Below the pieces are notes generated by a model. That model was not told where the DNA came from and did not search any database. It worked only from the letters and a program-made list of their open reading frames with translations. A stretch of 64,000 nt of DNA from Bacteroidota bacterium (GTDB lineage Bacteria; Bacteroidota; Rhodothermia; JANXDC01), in NCBI GenBank assembly GCA_025059945.1, contig JANXDC010000012.1:124001-188000 (forward strand), written 5' to 3'. Position numbers and translations under genes: made by a program. How positions within the stretch are numbered: the first letter of the stretch is position 1; each line of letters starts with the position of its first letter. This document shows positions 9,263 to 18,410 of this stretch, one piece after another.

Positions 9263-10594
9263 ATGCGCACCGGATCCCCGATTCCCCCAGCAGAGGGCAA
9301 GTTGCTCGTCTTGCTCCCCGGTCTTGGGGCCGTGGCCACCACCTTTATCGCCGGCGTAGAAGCGGTCCGGCAAGGCCGCGCCCGGCCCTTCGGATCCCTG
9401 ACGCAGATGCAGACGATTCGGCTTGGCCGGCGTTCTGAGAACCGCAACCCGCTTATCCGGGATTTTCTCCCGCTGGCCCGTTTGGAGGACCTAGTCTTTG
9501 GCGCCTGGGACATCTTCCCGGACGACGCCTTCGAGGCGGCGGTGCGCGCGCAGGTGCTTGAGATGCGCGACCTAGAGCCCCTGGAGCCCTTCCTGCGCAC
9601 GATCCGGCCCATGCCGGCCGTCTTCGACCGCCGCTATGTCAAGCGCCTAGATGGGCCCAATAAAAAGCAGGCGCCTAATAAGCGCATACTGGCCGAGATG
9701 CTGCGCGAAGACATCCGCCGCGCGCTTGCGGAGACCGGAGCAAATCGAGCCGTGATGATCTGGTGCGGTTCGACCGAGGTCTACATGCGGCCCGCGCCCT
9801 GCCATGAGAGCCTGGAAGCCTTCGAGCGAGGTTTGGAGGAGAACGACCCCGCCATCACCCCCTCTCAAATCTATGCCTACGCGGCCCTACGGGAAGGCGT
9901 TCCCTACGCGAACGGCGCCCCGAACCTCTCGGCCGATATACCCGCCCTGGAGCGACTGGCCGAGGAACGCGGCGTGCCCATTGCGGGCAAGGACTTCAAG
10001 ACGGGCCAGACTTTTCTGAAAACCGTCATCGCTCCCGGCCTAAAGGCGCGCATGCTCGGGGTGCGGGGATGGTTCTCGACGAACATCCTCGGCAACCGGG
10101 ACGGGGCCGTGCTGGATGATCTGGACAGCTTCCGGGCCAAGGAGGCCACCAAATCCGGGGTCTTGTCGACGATCCTGCAACCGGAGCTGTATCCGGAGCT
10201 CTACGGGGAACTCTACCATAAAGTGGACATCAACTACTACCCTCCGCGCGGAGACGCCAAGGAGTCCTGGGACAACATCGACATCTTTGGCTGGATGGGC
10301 TATCCCATGCAGATCAAGGTCAACTTTCTGTGCCGCGACTCGATCTTGGCCGCCCCTGTAGTGCTGGACCTGGCGCTGCTGTTGGACCTAGCTGGACGCG
10401 CGGGCCTAAAGGGTATTCAAGAGTGGCTGTCGTTTTACTTCAAAAGCCCTCATGTGCACCCGGGCCACGTGCCGGAGCACGACCTGTTCATTCAGCATTT
10501 TCGGCTCAAAAACACGCTGCGCGTGCTAGGTGGAGAAGCGCCGATCACCCACCTTTCCGAAGAATTTGACCTGCTTGAGACGCTGCGCGCATGA
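9263..10594 (+). CDS. ino1: Myo-inositol-3-phosphate synthase
   Basis: NAD-dependent isomerase converting glucose 6-phosphate to inositol 3-phosphate (L-myo-inositol 1-phosphate), the only de novo route to inositol. 443 residues with family motifs KDFKTGQTFLKTVIAPGL, STNILGNRDGAVL, SWDNIDIFGWMGYPMQIKV and NFLCRDSILAAPVVLDL. The nucleotide-binding glycine-rich start (LLVLLPGLGAVATTFIAG) is recognisable. Begins 4 bases after the phosphotransferase with GAGAAGG 8 bases upstream of the ATG, and overlaps the next gene by 4 bases. Closest in style to bacterial and archaeal forms rather than the longer eukaryotic enzyme. Confidence 0.95.
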   Translation: MRTGSPIPPAEGKLLVLLPGLGAVATTFIAGVEAVRQGRARPFGSLTQMQTIRLGRRSENRNPLIRDFLPLARLEDLVFGAWDIFPDDAFEAAVRAQVLEMRDLEPLEPFLRTIRPMPAVFDRRYVKRLDGPNKKQAPNKRILAEMLREDIRRALAETGANRAVMIWCGSTEVYMRPAPCHESLEAFERGLEENDPAITPSQIYAYAALREGVPYANGAPNLSADIPALERLAEERGVPIAGKDFKTGQTFLKTVIAPGLKARMLGVRGWFSTNILGNRDGAVLDDLDSFRAKEATKSGVLSTILQPELYPELYGELYHKVDINYYPPRGDAKESWDNIDIFGWMGYPMQIKVNFLCRDSILAAPVVLDLALLLDLAGRAGLKGIQEWLSFYFKSPHVHPGHVPEHDLFIQHFRLKNTLRVLGGEAPITHLSEEFDLLETLRA

Positions 10595-11340
10595 CCATCC
10601 CCACCGCCCTTATATTGGCCGCAGGCTTGGGCTCGCGCTTGCGCACCCCCAATGGGGTCTTTTCCGTGCCCAAGCCCCTTCTGCCCGTAGCCGGCCGGCC
10701 CCTTATCGCCTACGCCTTGGAGAACGCCGAACAGGCCGGCTGCCAAGAGGCCGTTATCGTGCTGGGGCACGAGGCCTCCGAGATTCAGGGAGCTATACTC
10801 GCCTTCTACAAGGGCCCCCTCCGGCTGCGCTTCGTATACAATCCCCTCTACGCCCTTCAAAATGGGATCTCGGTGCTCGCGGCCGAGCCGTATCTATCGG
10901 ATCCGTTTCTACTTCTCATGGCGGATCACTTGATCGAGCCGCAGCTCATGCGACGCATACGCCAGGCCCGGCCCCCCGTCGGCGGAGCGCTACTGGCTGT
11001 GGACTTTCAGTTGGAGCGCATCTTCGATCTAGCAGACGCCACCAAGGTGCTCGTCGAAGAGGACCGTATTCGCGCCATAGGCAAGGACTTGTCTGAGTAC
11101 AACGCGATCGACACAGGATTATTTCTCTGCACGCATGGGCTGCTGGAGGCGTTGCGGCAAGCCCGCCAAGAACAAGATGGCGATGCATCGCTATCCGACG
11201 GGGTGCGGATCTTAGCGCAATCCGGGCTCATGATCGCCTTTGATATCGAGGGGGCCTTTTGGCAAGACGTCGACACAGCCGCTATGCACGCCTATGCGGA
11301 GAGCCAGTGGCGTGCGCTCATGGCGGCGCAGTTGCCTTGA
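10591..11340 (+). CDS. Nucleotidyltransferase, probably inositol-phosphate cytidylyltransferase
   Basis: 249 residues of the NTP_transferase fold. Begins ALILAAGLGSRL with the usual VPKPLLPVAGRPL; LLLMADHLIEP holds the metal-binding Asp, and NAIDTGLFLCT and FWQDVDTAAMHAYAE are C-terminal motifs. The pattern resembles CTP:inositol-1-phosphate cytidylyltransferases, which are often fused to a CDP-alcohol transferase; here the two are separate genes flanking ino1. CTP versus UTP or a different sugar phosphate cannot be decided from sequence. Overlaps ino1 by ATGA, so the two are probably translationally coupled. Confidence 0.78.
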   Translation: MTIPTALILAAGLGSRLRTPNGVFSVPKPLLPVAGRPLIAYALENAEQAGCQEAVIVLGHEASEIQGAILAFYKGPLRLRFVYNPLYALQNGISVLAAEPYLSDPFLLLMADHLIEPQLMRRIRQARPPVGGALLAVDFQLERIFDLADATKVLVEEDRIRAIGKDLSEYNAIDTGLFLCTHGLLEALRQARQEQDGDASLSDGVRILAQSGLMIAFDIEGAFWQDVDTAAMHAYAESQWRALMAAQLP

Positions 11341-11396
11341 GCGCCCGCATTAATTTAGATTTTAACTTGCCATCGGGGGCTTCCACGAAAGCGGGC

Positions 11397-12992
11397 ATGA
11401 GCCGCCTATCACGTCGCTCGCTTACGCTTCTAGGCTTGATGGCCCTCTCCATTCTGGCCAGCTTGTATCTGGCTCTGCAGGAACTACGCACGAGCGCGCA
11501 TCTGGCCGAGGAGGTCGAGCGCGGCCTACGCAGCGACGGAGAATTCTTTCTAGATCGCCTGAGTCGGTACACGGAAGAGCTCGTCTACGATCAAAACCTC
11601 CGACGGGCCGTTGAGAGTGAAAGCTACCTCATCCAGACCTCCTCCGGACCGGTCTTTGGCTTCGACTACACCTACTCTATCCCCAACCTGGTCGAATACG
11701 CCTTCTATATCGACCTACGCGAAGGCCTCGTTTACACCAGCGACCCCAGCCAGGACCCCAAGGAGGTGTTGGCGGTGTTTTCCATCGACACGTTATTGGC
11801 GCAGGTGCCTGATCTGTATCCGTACATTCTGCGGGGTGTCCGGCAGGGTCCAAAGGGCCCCTTTCACTATGTCTACCTATACGCTATGGTGGGGGAGCAT
11901 GACGATTTTGTGGTCAAGGGGGTCAAGATCAATCCTCAGGTGGTGCTTCGAGAAGTCATTCCCCGCGCCTATGCACGCCTACAGGAGCTTGTGCGTACGC
12001 AGCGGGGGCGATTTCCGGACGAATACTTTGAGCTTTGGCTTTATACACCCTACGATACGCTTCGGCTTTCTCCTCGCAGCAGGAACTTAGAATACACGAA
12101 CGTATATCGCGCCGGCTTCGATCCGGCCGGAGGGCTGTTCTCGAATTGGATCCTGGAGGTGCGCTACCGGAACCGGCTGGCCGCCGAGGGCCTGTTCCGA
12201 TACGTGCGCGTTTTCATCCCGGCCTTGGTGTTGATCTTGGCTTTGTTGCTCGTCTACCGCATGGCCACACGCGAGATGGAACTGGCCCGGCTCAAGGCGG
12301 ATTTCGTCTCCAACGTATCGCATGAGCTCAAAACCCCCCTGGCTAAGATCCGCTTCTTTGCCGAGATGCTGCGCCTGGGAAGGGCTCGGACCTCGGAGCG
12401 GAGGACGCAGTACCTGCAGATCATCGAGCAAGAGTGCGAGCGCCTGACCCGGCTAGTGGACAATGTGCTGGATTTCGCCCGTATCGAACGCGGACACCTC
12501 CGCTATGACATGCAACCGGTGGAGTTGCGCGCCCTCCTGGATCAGGTTCTGCGTACTTTCGGCACCTTGTACCAGAGCCGAGGCTATAAGCTGCGGGCTG
12601 AATGGGGCCCCGATCTGCCCGCCACGATCGAGGCCGATGCGGGCGCGCTCACGCAAGCCCTGGTTAACCTGATCGACAACGCCGTCAAGTACTCCGAGCC
12701 TCATGAGATCCGCGTTCGGCTCGAACGCGCCAACGGGCATGTGCGCATCAGCGTACACGATCAAGGCATTGGGATTCCGAAGGAGCAGCTGCCGTATATT
12801 TTCCGCAGCTTCTACCGCATTGAGACGGGCCTGGCGCAGCGCGCCTCCGGAAGCGGTCTAGGGCTGGCCGTGGTCGAACACATCGTCCAAGCTCATCGGG
12901 GGCGTATCGAAGTGGAAAGCGAGCTCGGTCGCGGCAGCACCTTTACGCTCGTTTTGCCTATTAGCCAACGCAAAACTACAGCGGGATCATGA
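11397..12992 (+). CDS. Membrane sensor histidine kinase
   Basis: 531 residues. TM1 is at about 8-27, followed by a roughly 240-residue periplasmic sensor region rich in aromatic residues, TM2 at about 271-289, a HisKA domain with phospho-accepting H309 in FVSNVSHELKTPLAKIRFF, then a HATPase with NLIDNAVKYSEP (N box), DQGIGIPKEQLPYIF (G1/F) and GSGLGLAVVEHI (G2). The ATG at 11397 is preferred over longer in-frame starts because it places TM1 at the N-terminus; a TTG overlapping the upstream stop at 11337 is the alternative. It overlaps the response regulator by 4 bases. No PAS or HAMP domain is evident. The signal is unknown; the inositol genes in front hint at osmotic, heat or envelope stress. 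Confidence 0.93.
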   Translation: MSRLSRRSLTLLGLMALSILASLYLALQELRTSAHLAEEVERGLRSDGEFFLDRLSRYTEELVYDQNLRRAVESESYLIQTSSGPVFGFDYTYSIPNLVEYAFYIDLREGLVYTSDPSQDPKEVLAVFSIDTLLAQVPDLYPYILRGVRQGPKGPFHYVYLYAMVGEHDDFVVKGVKINPQVVLREVIPRAYARLQELVRTQRGRFPDEYFELWLYTPYDTLRLSPRSRNLEYTNVYRAGFDPAGGLFSNWILEVRYRNRLAAEGLFRYVRVFIPALVLILALLLVYRMATREMELARLKADFVSNVSHELKTPLAKIRFFAEMLRLGRARTSERRTQYLQIIEQECERLTRLVDNVLDFARIERGHLRYDMQPVELRALLDQVLRTFGTLYQSRGYKLRAEWGPDLPATIEADAGALTQALVNLIDNAVKYSEPHEIRVRLERANGHVRISVHDQGIGIPKEQLPYIFRSFYRIETGLAQRASGSGLGLAVVEHIVQAHRGRIEVESELGRGSTFTLVLPISQRKTTAGS

Positions 12993-13681
12993 GCCAGAAC
13001 CTTACAAAAGCCCGACTGCTGATCGTAGAAGACGATCAAGAGCTGGCTATAGGGCTTCGGGATTTCTTCGAAGACGAAGGTTTCTCCGCACAACTAGCCT
13101 TCGATGGAACCCAGGCGCTGAAGCAGGCACGCGAGCAAACCTTCGACCTGATCATTCTGGACGTGATGTTGCCCGGTATAAGCGGCTTTGAGCTGCTTCG
13201 CCGTTGGCGTCATGAGGGGCTTCATACACCCGTGTTGCTGCTAACCGCCAAAGGCCAGGAGGCGGATAAGATCGAGGGCTTTCGATCCGGGGCTGACGAT
13301 TATGTAACAAAGCCCTTCAGCGCGGCGGAGCTTCTGGAGCGCGTGCGGGCCATCTTACGACGCGCTATACCCGGTCCGGTGGAGCTATACAGCTTCGGAA
13401 ACGTCACGGTCAACTTCACCACGCATACGGCCTATAAAGACAACCAACCCATCAGCTTCACGGCGCTTGAATTTGCCATCCTCAAGTACCTCATCGAACA
13501 CCGAGGTCGATCGGTTTCGCGTCAGCAGCTGCTGCGTGACGTCTGGCATACGCGCGAGGATCTTACCACGCGCACCATCGATCGGCACATCGCCAGCCTT
13601 CGCAAAAAGATCGAGGACGACGCCGATAACCCCCGCTACATCGCCACCGTTTACGGGGTAGGGTACAAGTTCCTCGGTTAG
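12989..13681 (+). CDS. OmpR-family response regulator
   Basis: 230 residues: receiver domain (about 9-120) with acidic pair ED in LLIVEDDQE, phospho-acceptor D58 in DLIILDVMLPG, switch Thr in LLLTAKGQ and lysine in YVTKPFSAAEL, then a winged-helix DNA-binding domain (about 135-229) ending DDADNPRYIATVYGVGYKFL. Starts within the kinase stop (ATGA), so the pair is coupled and clearly cognate. Target promoters cannot be identified from this window. Confidence 0.95.
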   Translation: MSQNLTKARLLIVEDDQELAIGLRDFFEDEGFSAQLAFDGTQALKQAREQTFDLIILDVMLPGISGFELLRRWRHEGLHTPVLLLTAKGQEADKIEGFRSGADDYVTKPFSAAELLERVRAILRRAIPGPVELYSFGNVTVNFTTHTAYKDNQPISFTALEFAILKYLIEHRGRSVSRQQLLRDVWHTREDLTTRTIDRHIASLRKKIEDDADNPRYIATVYGVGYKFLG

Positions 13682-13702
13682 CCCCTCCTCTTTCGCCCTC
13701 TG

Positions 13703-13726
13703 GGGCGTCGCCTTTGAGGCGCGCCC
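13703..13726. terminator. Hairpin between convergent response regulator and nhaC genes
   Basis: GGGCG-T-CGCC, loop TTTGA, GGCG-CGCCC forms a 9-pair stem with one bulged base in the 45-base gap between the two stop codons. No long U run follows on either strand, so it may be a weak bidirectional terminator or a transcript-end stabiliser. Confidence 0.4.
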
Positions 13727-15628
13727 TTAACGCTCCGGGCTGCGCCCGAAGAGATACAGAAACGCCACCAGTACGCCCGTACCCAGAGCGATCGAGATCC
13801 ACGGGGAAAGCCCAAAGGCGGTCGGAATATCCCCCAGGAGCATTCCGACCGCGGCCGCCAGCAGCGCATACGGCAGCTGGGTCTTGACGTGATCGATGTG
13901 ATCGCAGGCCGAAGACATGGAGCTCAAAATGGTCGTATCGGATATGGGAGAGCAGTGGTCCCCGAAAACGGCCCCGGCCAGCACAGAGCTGATCACCCCG
14001 TGTAGGATCAAGGTCTGCTCCGAAAGCGTCAAGCCCGCATCCAGGCTCAGCGTGTGGGCCAGCGGAATCACGAGCGGCATCATAATCGCCATCGTGCCCC
14101 AACTGGTGCCGGTGGCGAAGCTTATGGCCGCAGCGGTCAGAAAAACCAACACCGGAAGCCAATGCGGTGCGATCGCGCCGCGCAATAGGTCCACAAGGTA
14201 GTGGGCCGTATGCAGCTCCTCGGTCACGGCCCCAATGGACCAGGCCAGCACCAAAATGAGCATGGCCAGCAGCATGGCCTTAAGCCCACCAAACCAAGCC
14301 TCAAGGGCCTCTTTAAGGCTTAAGATGCGCTGCAGGACGCTGAGCAGAATCGCCACCAAGGATCCGGACAGCGACGCCCACAGAAGGGCCCGGTACGAGT
14401 CCGAATGGCTGATGATGGCCCCGATCGTGTACGAAGAGGCGCCTTGATTGCGCAGGGCCTCCATACCGGTTGTGTACAGCCCATATCCCCCGACTAGAAG
14501 CACGGCCAAAATGGGCAAGAGCCCGTTATACCAGCGCGCTGGACGGGATCCGTCGTCGATTGGGCTCGTGCTCTCCGTCAAATCCGTAGCCGGCCTTGAG
14601 CCCGGACGCAACACCTGTCCTGTGGCCCGGGCTCGTCGCTCCGCTTCCAGCATCGGACCGATGTCGCGCCCCAGAAGCGCAACCAGGAGAGCCAAAATCA
14701 GAGCGAAGATGGGATAGAACCGATACGGGATCGTTTGAATAAAGACCGCGTAGGCTTCCTCTGGCCACTGGATGAGCTTTAGACCCTGCTCGATTAGCCC
14801 CACCTCGTATCCGATCCAAGTCGAGATCAGAAAGATGCTGGCCACCGTGGCCGCGCCGGTGTCGACAAGAAAAGAGAGCTTTTCGCGTGAGATCCGCAAC
14901 CTGTCCGTGATGGGACGCATGAGGTTGCCGCGCACCAGCACGTTGGCGTAGTCGTCAAAGAAGATCACAAGCGCCATAAGCCAGGTGGCGATCTGGCCTC
15001 CGCGGGCGGTGCGGGCGTAACGGGTAATGAGGCTCGCTATACCCCGGGTACCCCCATTGCGGGCGATCACCCCCACCATCCCTCCGAAGAGCATACTGAA
15101 GAGGATGATCTGCAGATGGCTTGATTCGCTTAACGCCTTGAGCACGAAATGATCCAAGACCCGATATAGGCCCCCGATGGGATCGTAGTCAAACAAAAAC
15201 ACCGCCCCAAGCCAGATGCCCGCCACAAGCGCGATGATGACCTCCCGCGATAGCAGAGCCAGTAGAATCGCCACCAGCGGAGGCAACACGCTGAGCACCC
15301 CGGGGATGACCCGCACCACGTGGCTGGCCTCGAAGTCCGGCCCCATGATCCGGATCCTCTGGCGCCCCGCGTGGGCGAGCACGGCCTTCGGTAGACGCAG
15401 CTGGCCGTTTTCAAAACGCGCCTCGGATAACCCGTGAAGGCCCTCAAGACGCACCTTAGCCGAGAAGCCCTTTAGCACTTGCCCGGAGCTGTCGCGCGCC
15501 GTAACGGTGAGGGCAAACGGGATCCCCCGTAAGACCACCGAGGGGGCCTCAAAGACCCACTGCGCAGGAGCTTGGGCCCACCCGAAAGACGGCAAAAGCC
15601 CGATGAGCGCTACCAGCAGGCGCCGCAC
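13727..15628 (-). CDS. NhaC-family Na+/H+ antiporter with exported N-terminal domain
   Basis: Secondary cation antiporter of the inner membrane. About 12 membrane segments follow residue 112; motifs IIALVAGIWLGAVF, FFDDYANVLVRGNLM, SFATGTSWGTMAIMMPL and GDHCSPISDTTILSSM identify the NhaC group. Unusually, the first 20 residues form a signal peptide (RRLLVALIGLLPSFGWAQA) followed by a roughly 90-residue Ig-like beta domain (about 21-108) before the first transporter helix. The GTG start at 15628 follows AAAGGAG by 8 bases; a longer ATG start at 15676 is possible. 633 residues, against about 450-500 for plain NhaC. Lies 90 bases downstream of the TonB receptor on the same strand. Confidence 0.88.
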   Translation of the reverse strand: MRRLLVALIGLLPSFGWAQAPAQWVFEAPSVVLRGIPFALTVTARDSSGQVLKGFSAKVRLEGLHGLSEARFENGQLRLPKAVLAHAGRQRIRIMGPDFEASHVVRVIPGVLSVLPPLVAILLALLSREVIIALVAGIWLGAVFLFDYDPIGGLYRVLDHFVLKALSESSHLQIILFSMLFGGMVGVIARNGGTRGIASLITRYARTARGGQIATWLMALVIFFDDYANVLVRGNLMRPITDRLRISREKLSFLVDTGAATVASIFLISTWIGYEVGLIEQGLKLIQWPEEAYAVFIQTIPYRFYPIFALILALLVALLGRDIGPMLEAERRARATGQVLRPGSRPATDLTESTSPIDDGSRPARWYNGLLPILAVLLVGGYGLYTTGMEALRNQGASSYTIGAIISHSDSYRALLWASLSGSLVAILLSVLQRILSLKEALEAWFGGLKAMLLAMLILVLAWSIGAVTEELHTAHYLVDLLRGAIAPHWLPVLVFLTAAAISFATGTSWGTMAIMMPLVIPLAHTLSLDAGLTLSEQTLILHGVISSVLAGAVFGDHCSPISDTTILSSMSSACDHIDHVKTQLPYALLAAAVGMLLGDIPTAFGLSPWISIALGTGVLVAFLYLFGRSPER

Positions 15629-15718
15629 GACCCGACTCCTTTCGACTTGCCCACCCTGGATAGAGAAAGTGCGCAATGTTACGGCCTTTTTGCCCCCTCA
15701 GCAAGCCCTTACGGGGAA

Positions 15719-17941
15719 CTAGAAGTAGACCCGGTACAGAAGCCTGAGGTTGCGGCCCGGTTCGGGCATGATGCGCTTGACTCGCGATAGGTGATTCCGA
15801 TAGGCGGCGTCGGTCAGGTTCTGCAGGCCTAAAACCAGGGTATGCAGCAGCGCGCCGCCCGACCAGTAGTACTGAACCGAGGCGTCCAGGACGGCGTATC
15901 CCGGCGTGGGCTCCTCGAAGACGTCGACCCGTTCTTGACGCATGGCGAATCGGAGGCCTAAGAGCGCCGATAGCGCTCCGCTGCCGTAATGCAGCTCCAG
16001 GCGCCCCATCACGGGAGGTATCATGGGCAGGGGCTTGCGGGTATCGGCAAAGCCGCCCCAGACCCAACTGCTCGAGGCGAACAGGCCCCAATTCGCTAGC
16101 GGCCGCCACTCCAGAGCCCCCTCCCCGCCCCACAGGAGGGCGTCGGTGCCCATGTACTGGTAGATGGGCAACAGCGTTCTTGCGCTGATCCGGCCCGTGT
16201 TTCGAGGAAAGATGTAGCCCCGTATCCGATTGCCAAAGCCCGTAAGCCGCAGGCGCATCCCGGGCCGATTCCAACGCAGGGAGAGCTCGGCTCCGTGGCC
16301 CACTTCTCCGTCCAATTGGGGATTGCCGACCTCAAAAGAGTACGTGGCCAGATGGGGCCCCTCGGAGTACAACTCCTCCGGTTCCGGCGGCCGGAAGGCC
16401 CGCACAAGCCCCAGGCTCAGATCCAGTCCCGCAGGGAGAACGTAAGCGAGGGCTATAGAGGCCGATAGGTCGGCAAATTGCCGGGCGCGCATGAGCCCGA
16501 TGGTGCGCGAGATCCGCTCCCGATACGGACTGATCCAGCGGCCGTCGGCGCGCAACGCGGCGCGCACGATCCAAAGCCCGCGGGACCATTCCTGATAGGC
16601 GGCCGCAGCCAGATTGAACTCCCAGAGATCTGGGGTCGAAGACCCTAAGGCAGCCCACCGATCCCGGTAGCCCGCCTCCACACCCAAGGCCCCGTTGCGC
16701 AGCGGCCCCCAGCGCCTCTGCCGGGTGATCGCCCGAACCTGATAGGTAAATTGGGCAAATTCGCTCCCAATAAGGCCCTTTGACTCTAGCTCGCGCAGCC
16801 GAAACAGGGTGAGATCCTGTTTGAGTTGGAGCCGGCTCCAGGCGACCCATGGCAGATTGAACTCCCCCTGCGAGGCAAGCTGAACCCGATCCATCTCGAC
16901 TGTGACGCCCTCGGGGTGGGCGCCGACGAAGCCGCCCGGTATGCCGTATCGGGATCCGTACAGGATGAGAGCCCCTCCCAGGGTTCCCCAGGGGCGATCG
17001 ATTCCCCAGCCGACCGACCCTGTGGCCGTCTGCAGGGCCGTGTTGCGCAGCCTTCCGGAAGGCGTGCGCACGTCGGCCGCGCTTCGAACGGAAGCGTCCA
17101 CGCGGCCCGTGCCCTTAAGAGCGGGAAACCATAAGCCCACACCGCCGGCCAGCCCCCAGTTTACGGACTCCCCTTGCAAGCTTACGCTTCCGTGCAGGTG
17201 ATCGGTGCGCTCCATGGGGATGGCGCCGCGGACCACGTTGATCACGCCCGTTAGGGCCTTGGAGCCATAGAGCAACGCCTCCGGACCGCGCAGGATCTCA
17301 ATCCGCTCGGCCTGGAGCGGATCAACGGCCACCGCGTGATCCAGGCTCATCGCGGATAAGTCCCCGGTGCCTGCGCCATCTTCCAAGATGGTCAAGCGGT
17401 ATCCTCCCAGTCCCCGCAGCACGGGCTGGACCGTGGCCGGCCCCATGCCAGCAGAAGCCAGGCCTGGCTCGCCGCTGAGCGTCTCGGCCAGGGTGCGAGC
17501 CAGGCTCTGGCGCAGGCGCACGCCGTGTATCACGTCTCCCAAGCTACCCGCCAGGCCCTTGCGCGCCTCCAGATCCGCGGCCACCTCTACAGTCTGCATC
17601 ATGACGGCCGTGCTCGCCATGCGGATCTCTACGGTTGTGCGCGGGACCTGCACTTCCACGCGCAACGTTACGCTGTGATATCCGATTCGGAAGGCGCGCA
17701 AGGTATAACTTCCGGGAGGCACGTGGGCGATCTCGAAGCGGCCATCTTCGTGCGCGGTGGCGGATCGGTTGAGCTCCACTAGCAACACGGACGTCCAGCC
17801 CAATCCCTCGCCCGTGTCTCGATCCACAACACGCCCCTCCAGAAGGGCCGTTCGAACCTGAGCCCGACTCTGAGCGAAACTCAGAAGGAGCGCCCACAGA
17901 GCAATCCCGAAAGCCCTCCGGGGCAGGATGAGCCGTTTCAT
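15719..17941 (-). CDS. TonB-dependent outer-membrane receptor, ZnuD-like
   Basis: 740 residues. Signal peptide about 1-27 (ends QSRAQ), a carboxypeptidase-regulatory-like beta domain (about 30-108), a plug domain, and a barrel ending in RLLYRVYF with the terminal Phe of outer-membrane barrels. The plug contains QPVLRGLGGYRLTILEDGAG, then SLDHAVAVDPLQAERIEILR and GPEALLYGSKALTGVINVV, a pattern I associate with the ZnuD group of zinc receptors. It overlaps the upstream His-rich lipoprotein by ATGA. Zinc as substrate is inferred from the plug pattern and histidine-rich neighbours; copper or another metal is the main alternative. Confidence 0.85.
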   Translation of the reverse strand: MKRLILPRRAFGIALWALLLSFAQSRAQVRTALLEGRVVDRDTGEGLGWTSVLLVELNRSATAHEDGRFEIAHVPPGSYTLRAFRIGYHSVTLRVEVQVPRTTVEIRMASTAVMMQTVEVAADLEARKGLAGSLGDVIHGVRLRQSLARTLAETLSGEPGLASAGMGPATVQPVLRGLGGYRLTILEDGAGTGDLSAMSLDHAVAVDPLQAERIEILRGPEALLYGSKALTGVINVVRGAIPMERTDHLHGSVSLQGESVNWGLAGGVGLWFPALKGTGRVDASVRSAADVRTPSGRLRNTALQTATGSVGWGIDRPWGTLGGALILYGSRYGIPGGFVGAHPEGVTVEMDRVQLASQGEFNLPWVAWSRLQLKQDLTLFRLRELESKGLIGSEFAQFTYQVRAITRQRRWGPLRNGALGVEAGYRDRWAALGSSTPDLWEFNLAAAAYQEWSRGLWIVRAALRADGRWISPYRERISRTIGLMRARQFADLSASIALAYVLPAGLDLSLGLVRAFRPPEPEELYSEGPHLATYSFEVGNPQLDGEVGHGAELSLRWNRPGMRLRLTGFGNRIRGYIFPRNTGRISARTLLPIYQYMGTDALLWGGEGALEWRPLANWGLFASSSWVWGGFADTRKPLPMIPPVMGRLELHYGSGALSALLGLRFAMRQERVDVFEEPTPGYAVLDASVQYYWSGGALLHTLVLGLQNLTDAAYRNHLSRVKRIMPEPGRNLRLLYRVYF

Positions 17942-18366
17942 GGCGCAACCGTTACAGGTATGGCGGGGGTGCGAAAGTCCGCATGCCCGCCGTGCAGCAG
18001 CACGATTTCCAAGCTCGTCTGTCCGGCTGCTAGGCCGCGCAAATAGAAAGTCCAGCTGCTGCCGCTTCGAACCGAAGCGATGGCGCTGTTGGCCACGTTC
18101 AGCTGGAGCCTATACTCTGAGGGGTCGGGCTGAAAGGAGCGCTGGTTTTCGTCTAAGAAATACACCTCAATGGGTCCGAGCTCCTGACCAACACGCACCG
18201 AAAGAGAGCCTGTAACGCGCGCATCCCAGACGCGCACCACCTCTTGAGCGCCGATGCGCAACAGAAGCCCCTCGGCCTCCGCATGATCTTCATCGTGCCT
18301 GTGGCCAAAAAGCCCGCATCCCAGCCCGCCAAATAGAGCGAGCAAAAGCCAATAGTATCGCCGCAT
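17938..18366 (-). CDS. Histidine-rich lipoprotein, probable metal-binding partner of the TonB receptor
   Basis: 142 residues. Lipobox GGLGC with lipidation Cys17, then the metal-ligand-like stretch HRHDEDHAEAEG immediately after it. The rest is beta-rich (VRVWDARVTGSLSVRVGQEL; SWTFYLRGLAAGQTSLEIVL) with a late GGHADF. AGGAGGT lies 8 bases before the ATG. It shares an ATGA junction with the TonB receptor. Probably anchored to the outer membrane, where it could hand metal to or from the receptor; this role is inferred from position and the His/Asp/Glu cluster. The family was not recognised. Confidence 0.72.
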   Translation of the reverse strand: MRRYYWLLLALFGGLGCGLFGHRHDEDHAEAEGLLLRIGAQEVVRVWDARVTGSLSVRVGQELGPIEVYFLDENQRSFQPDPSEYRLQLNVANSAIASVRSGSSWTFYLRGLAAGQTSLEIVLLHGGHADFRTPAIPVTVAP

Positions 18367-18410
18367 GACACTAGACCTCCTTCGCTGAGATCAGCCAAGA
18401 CATGAAGCGG

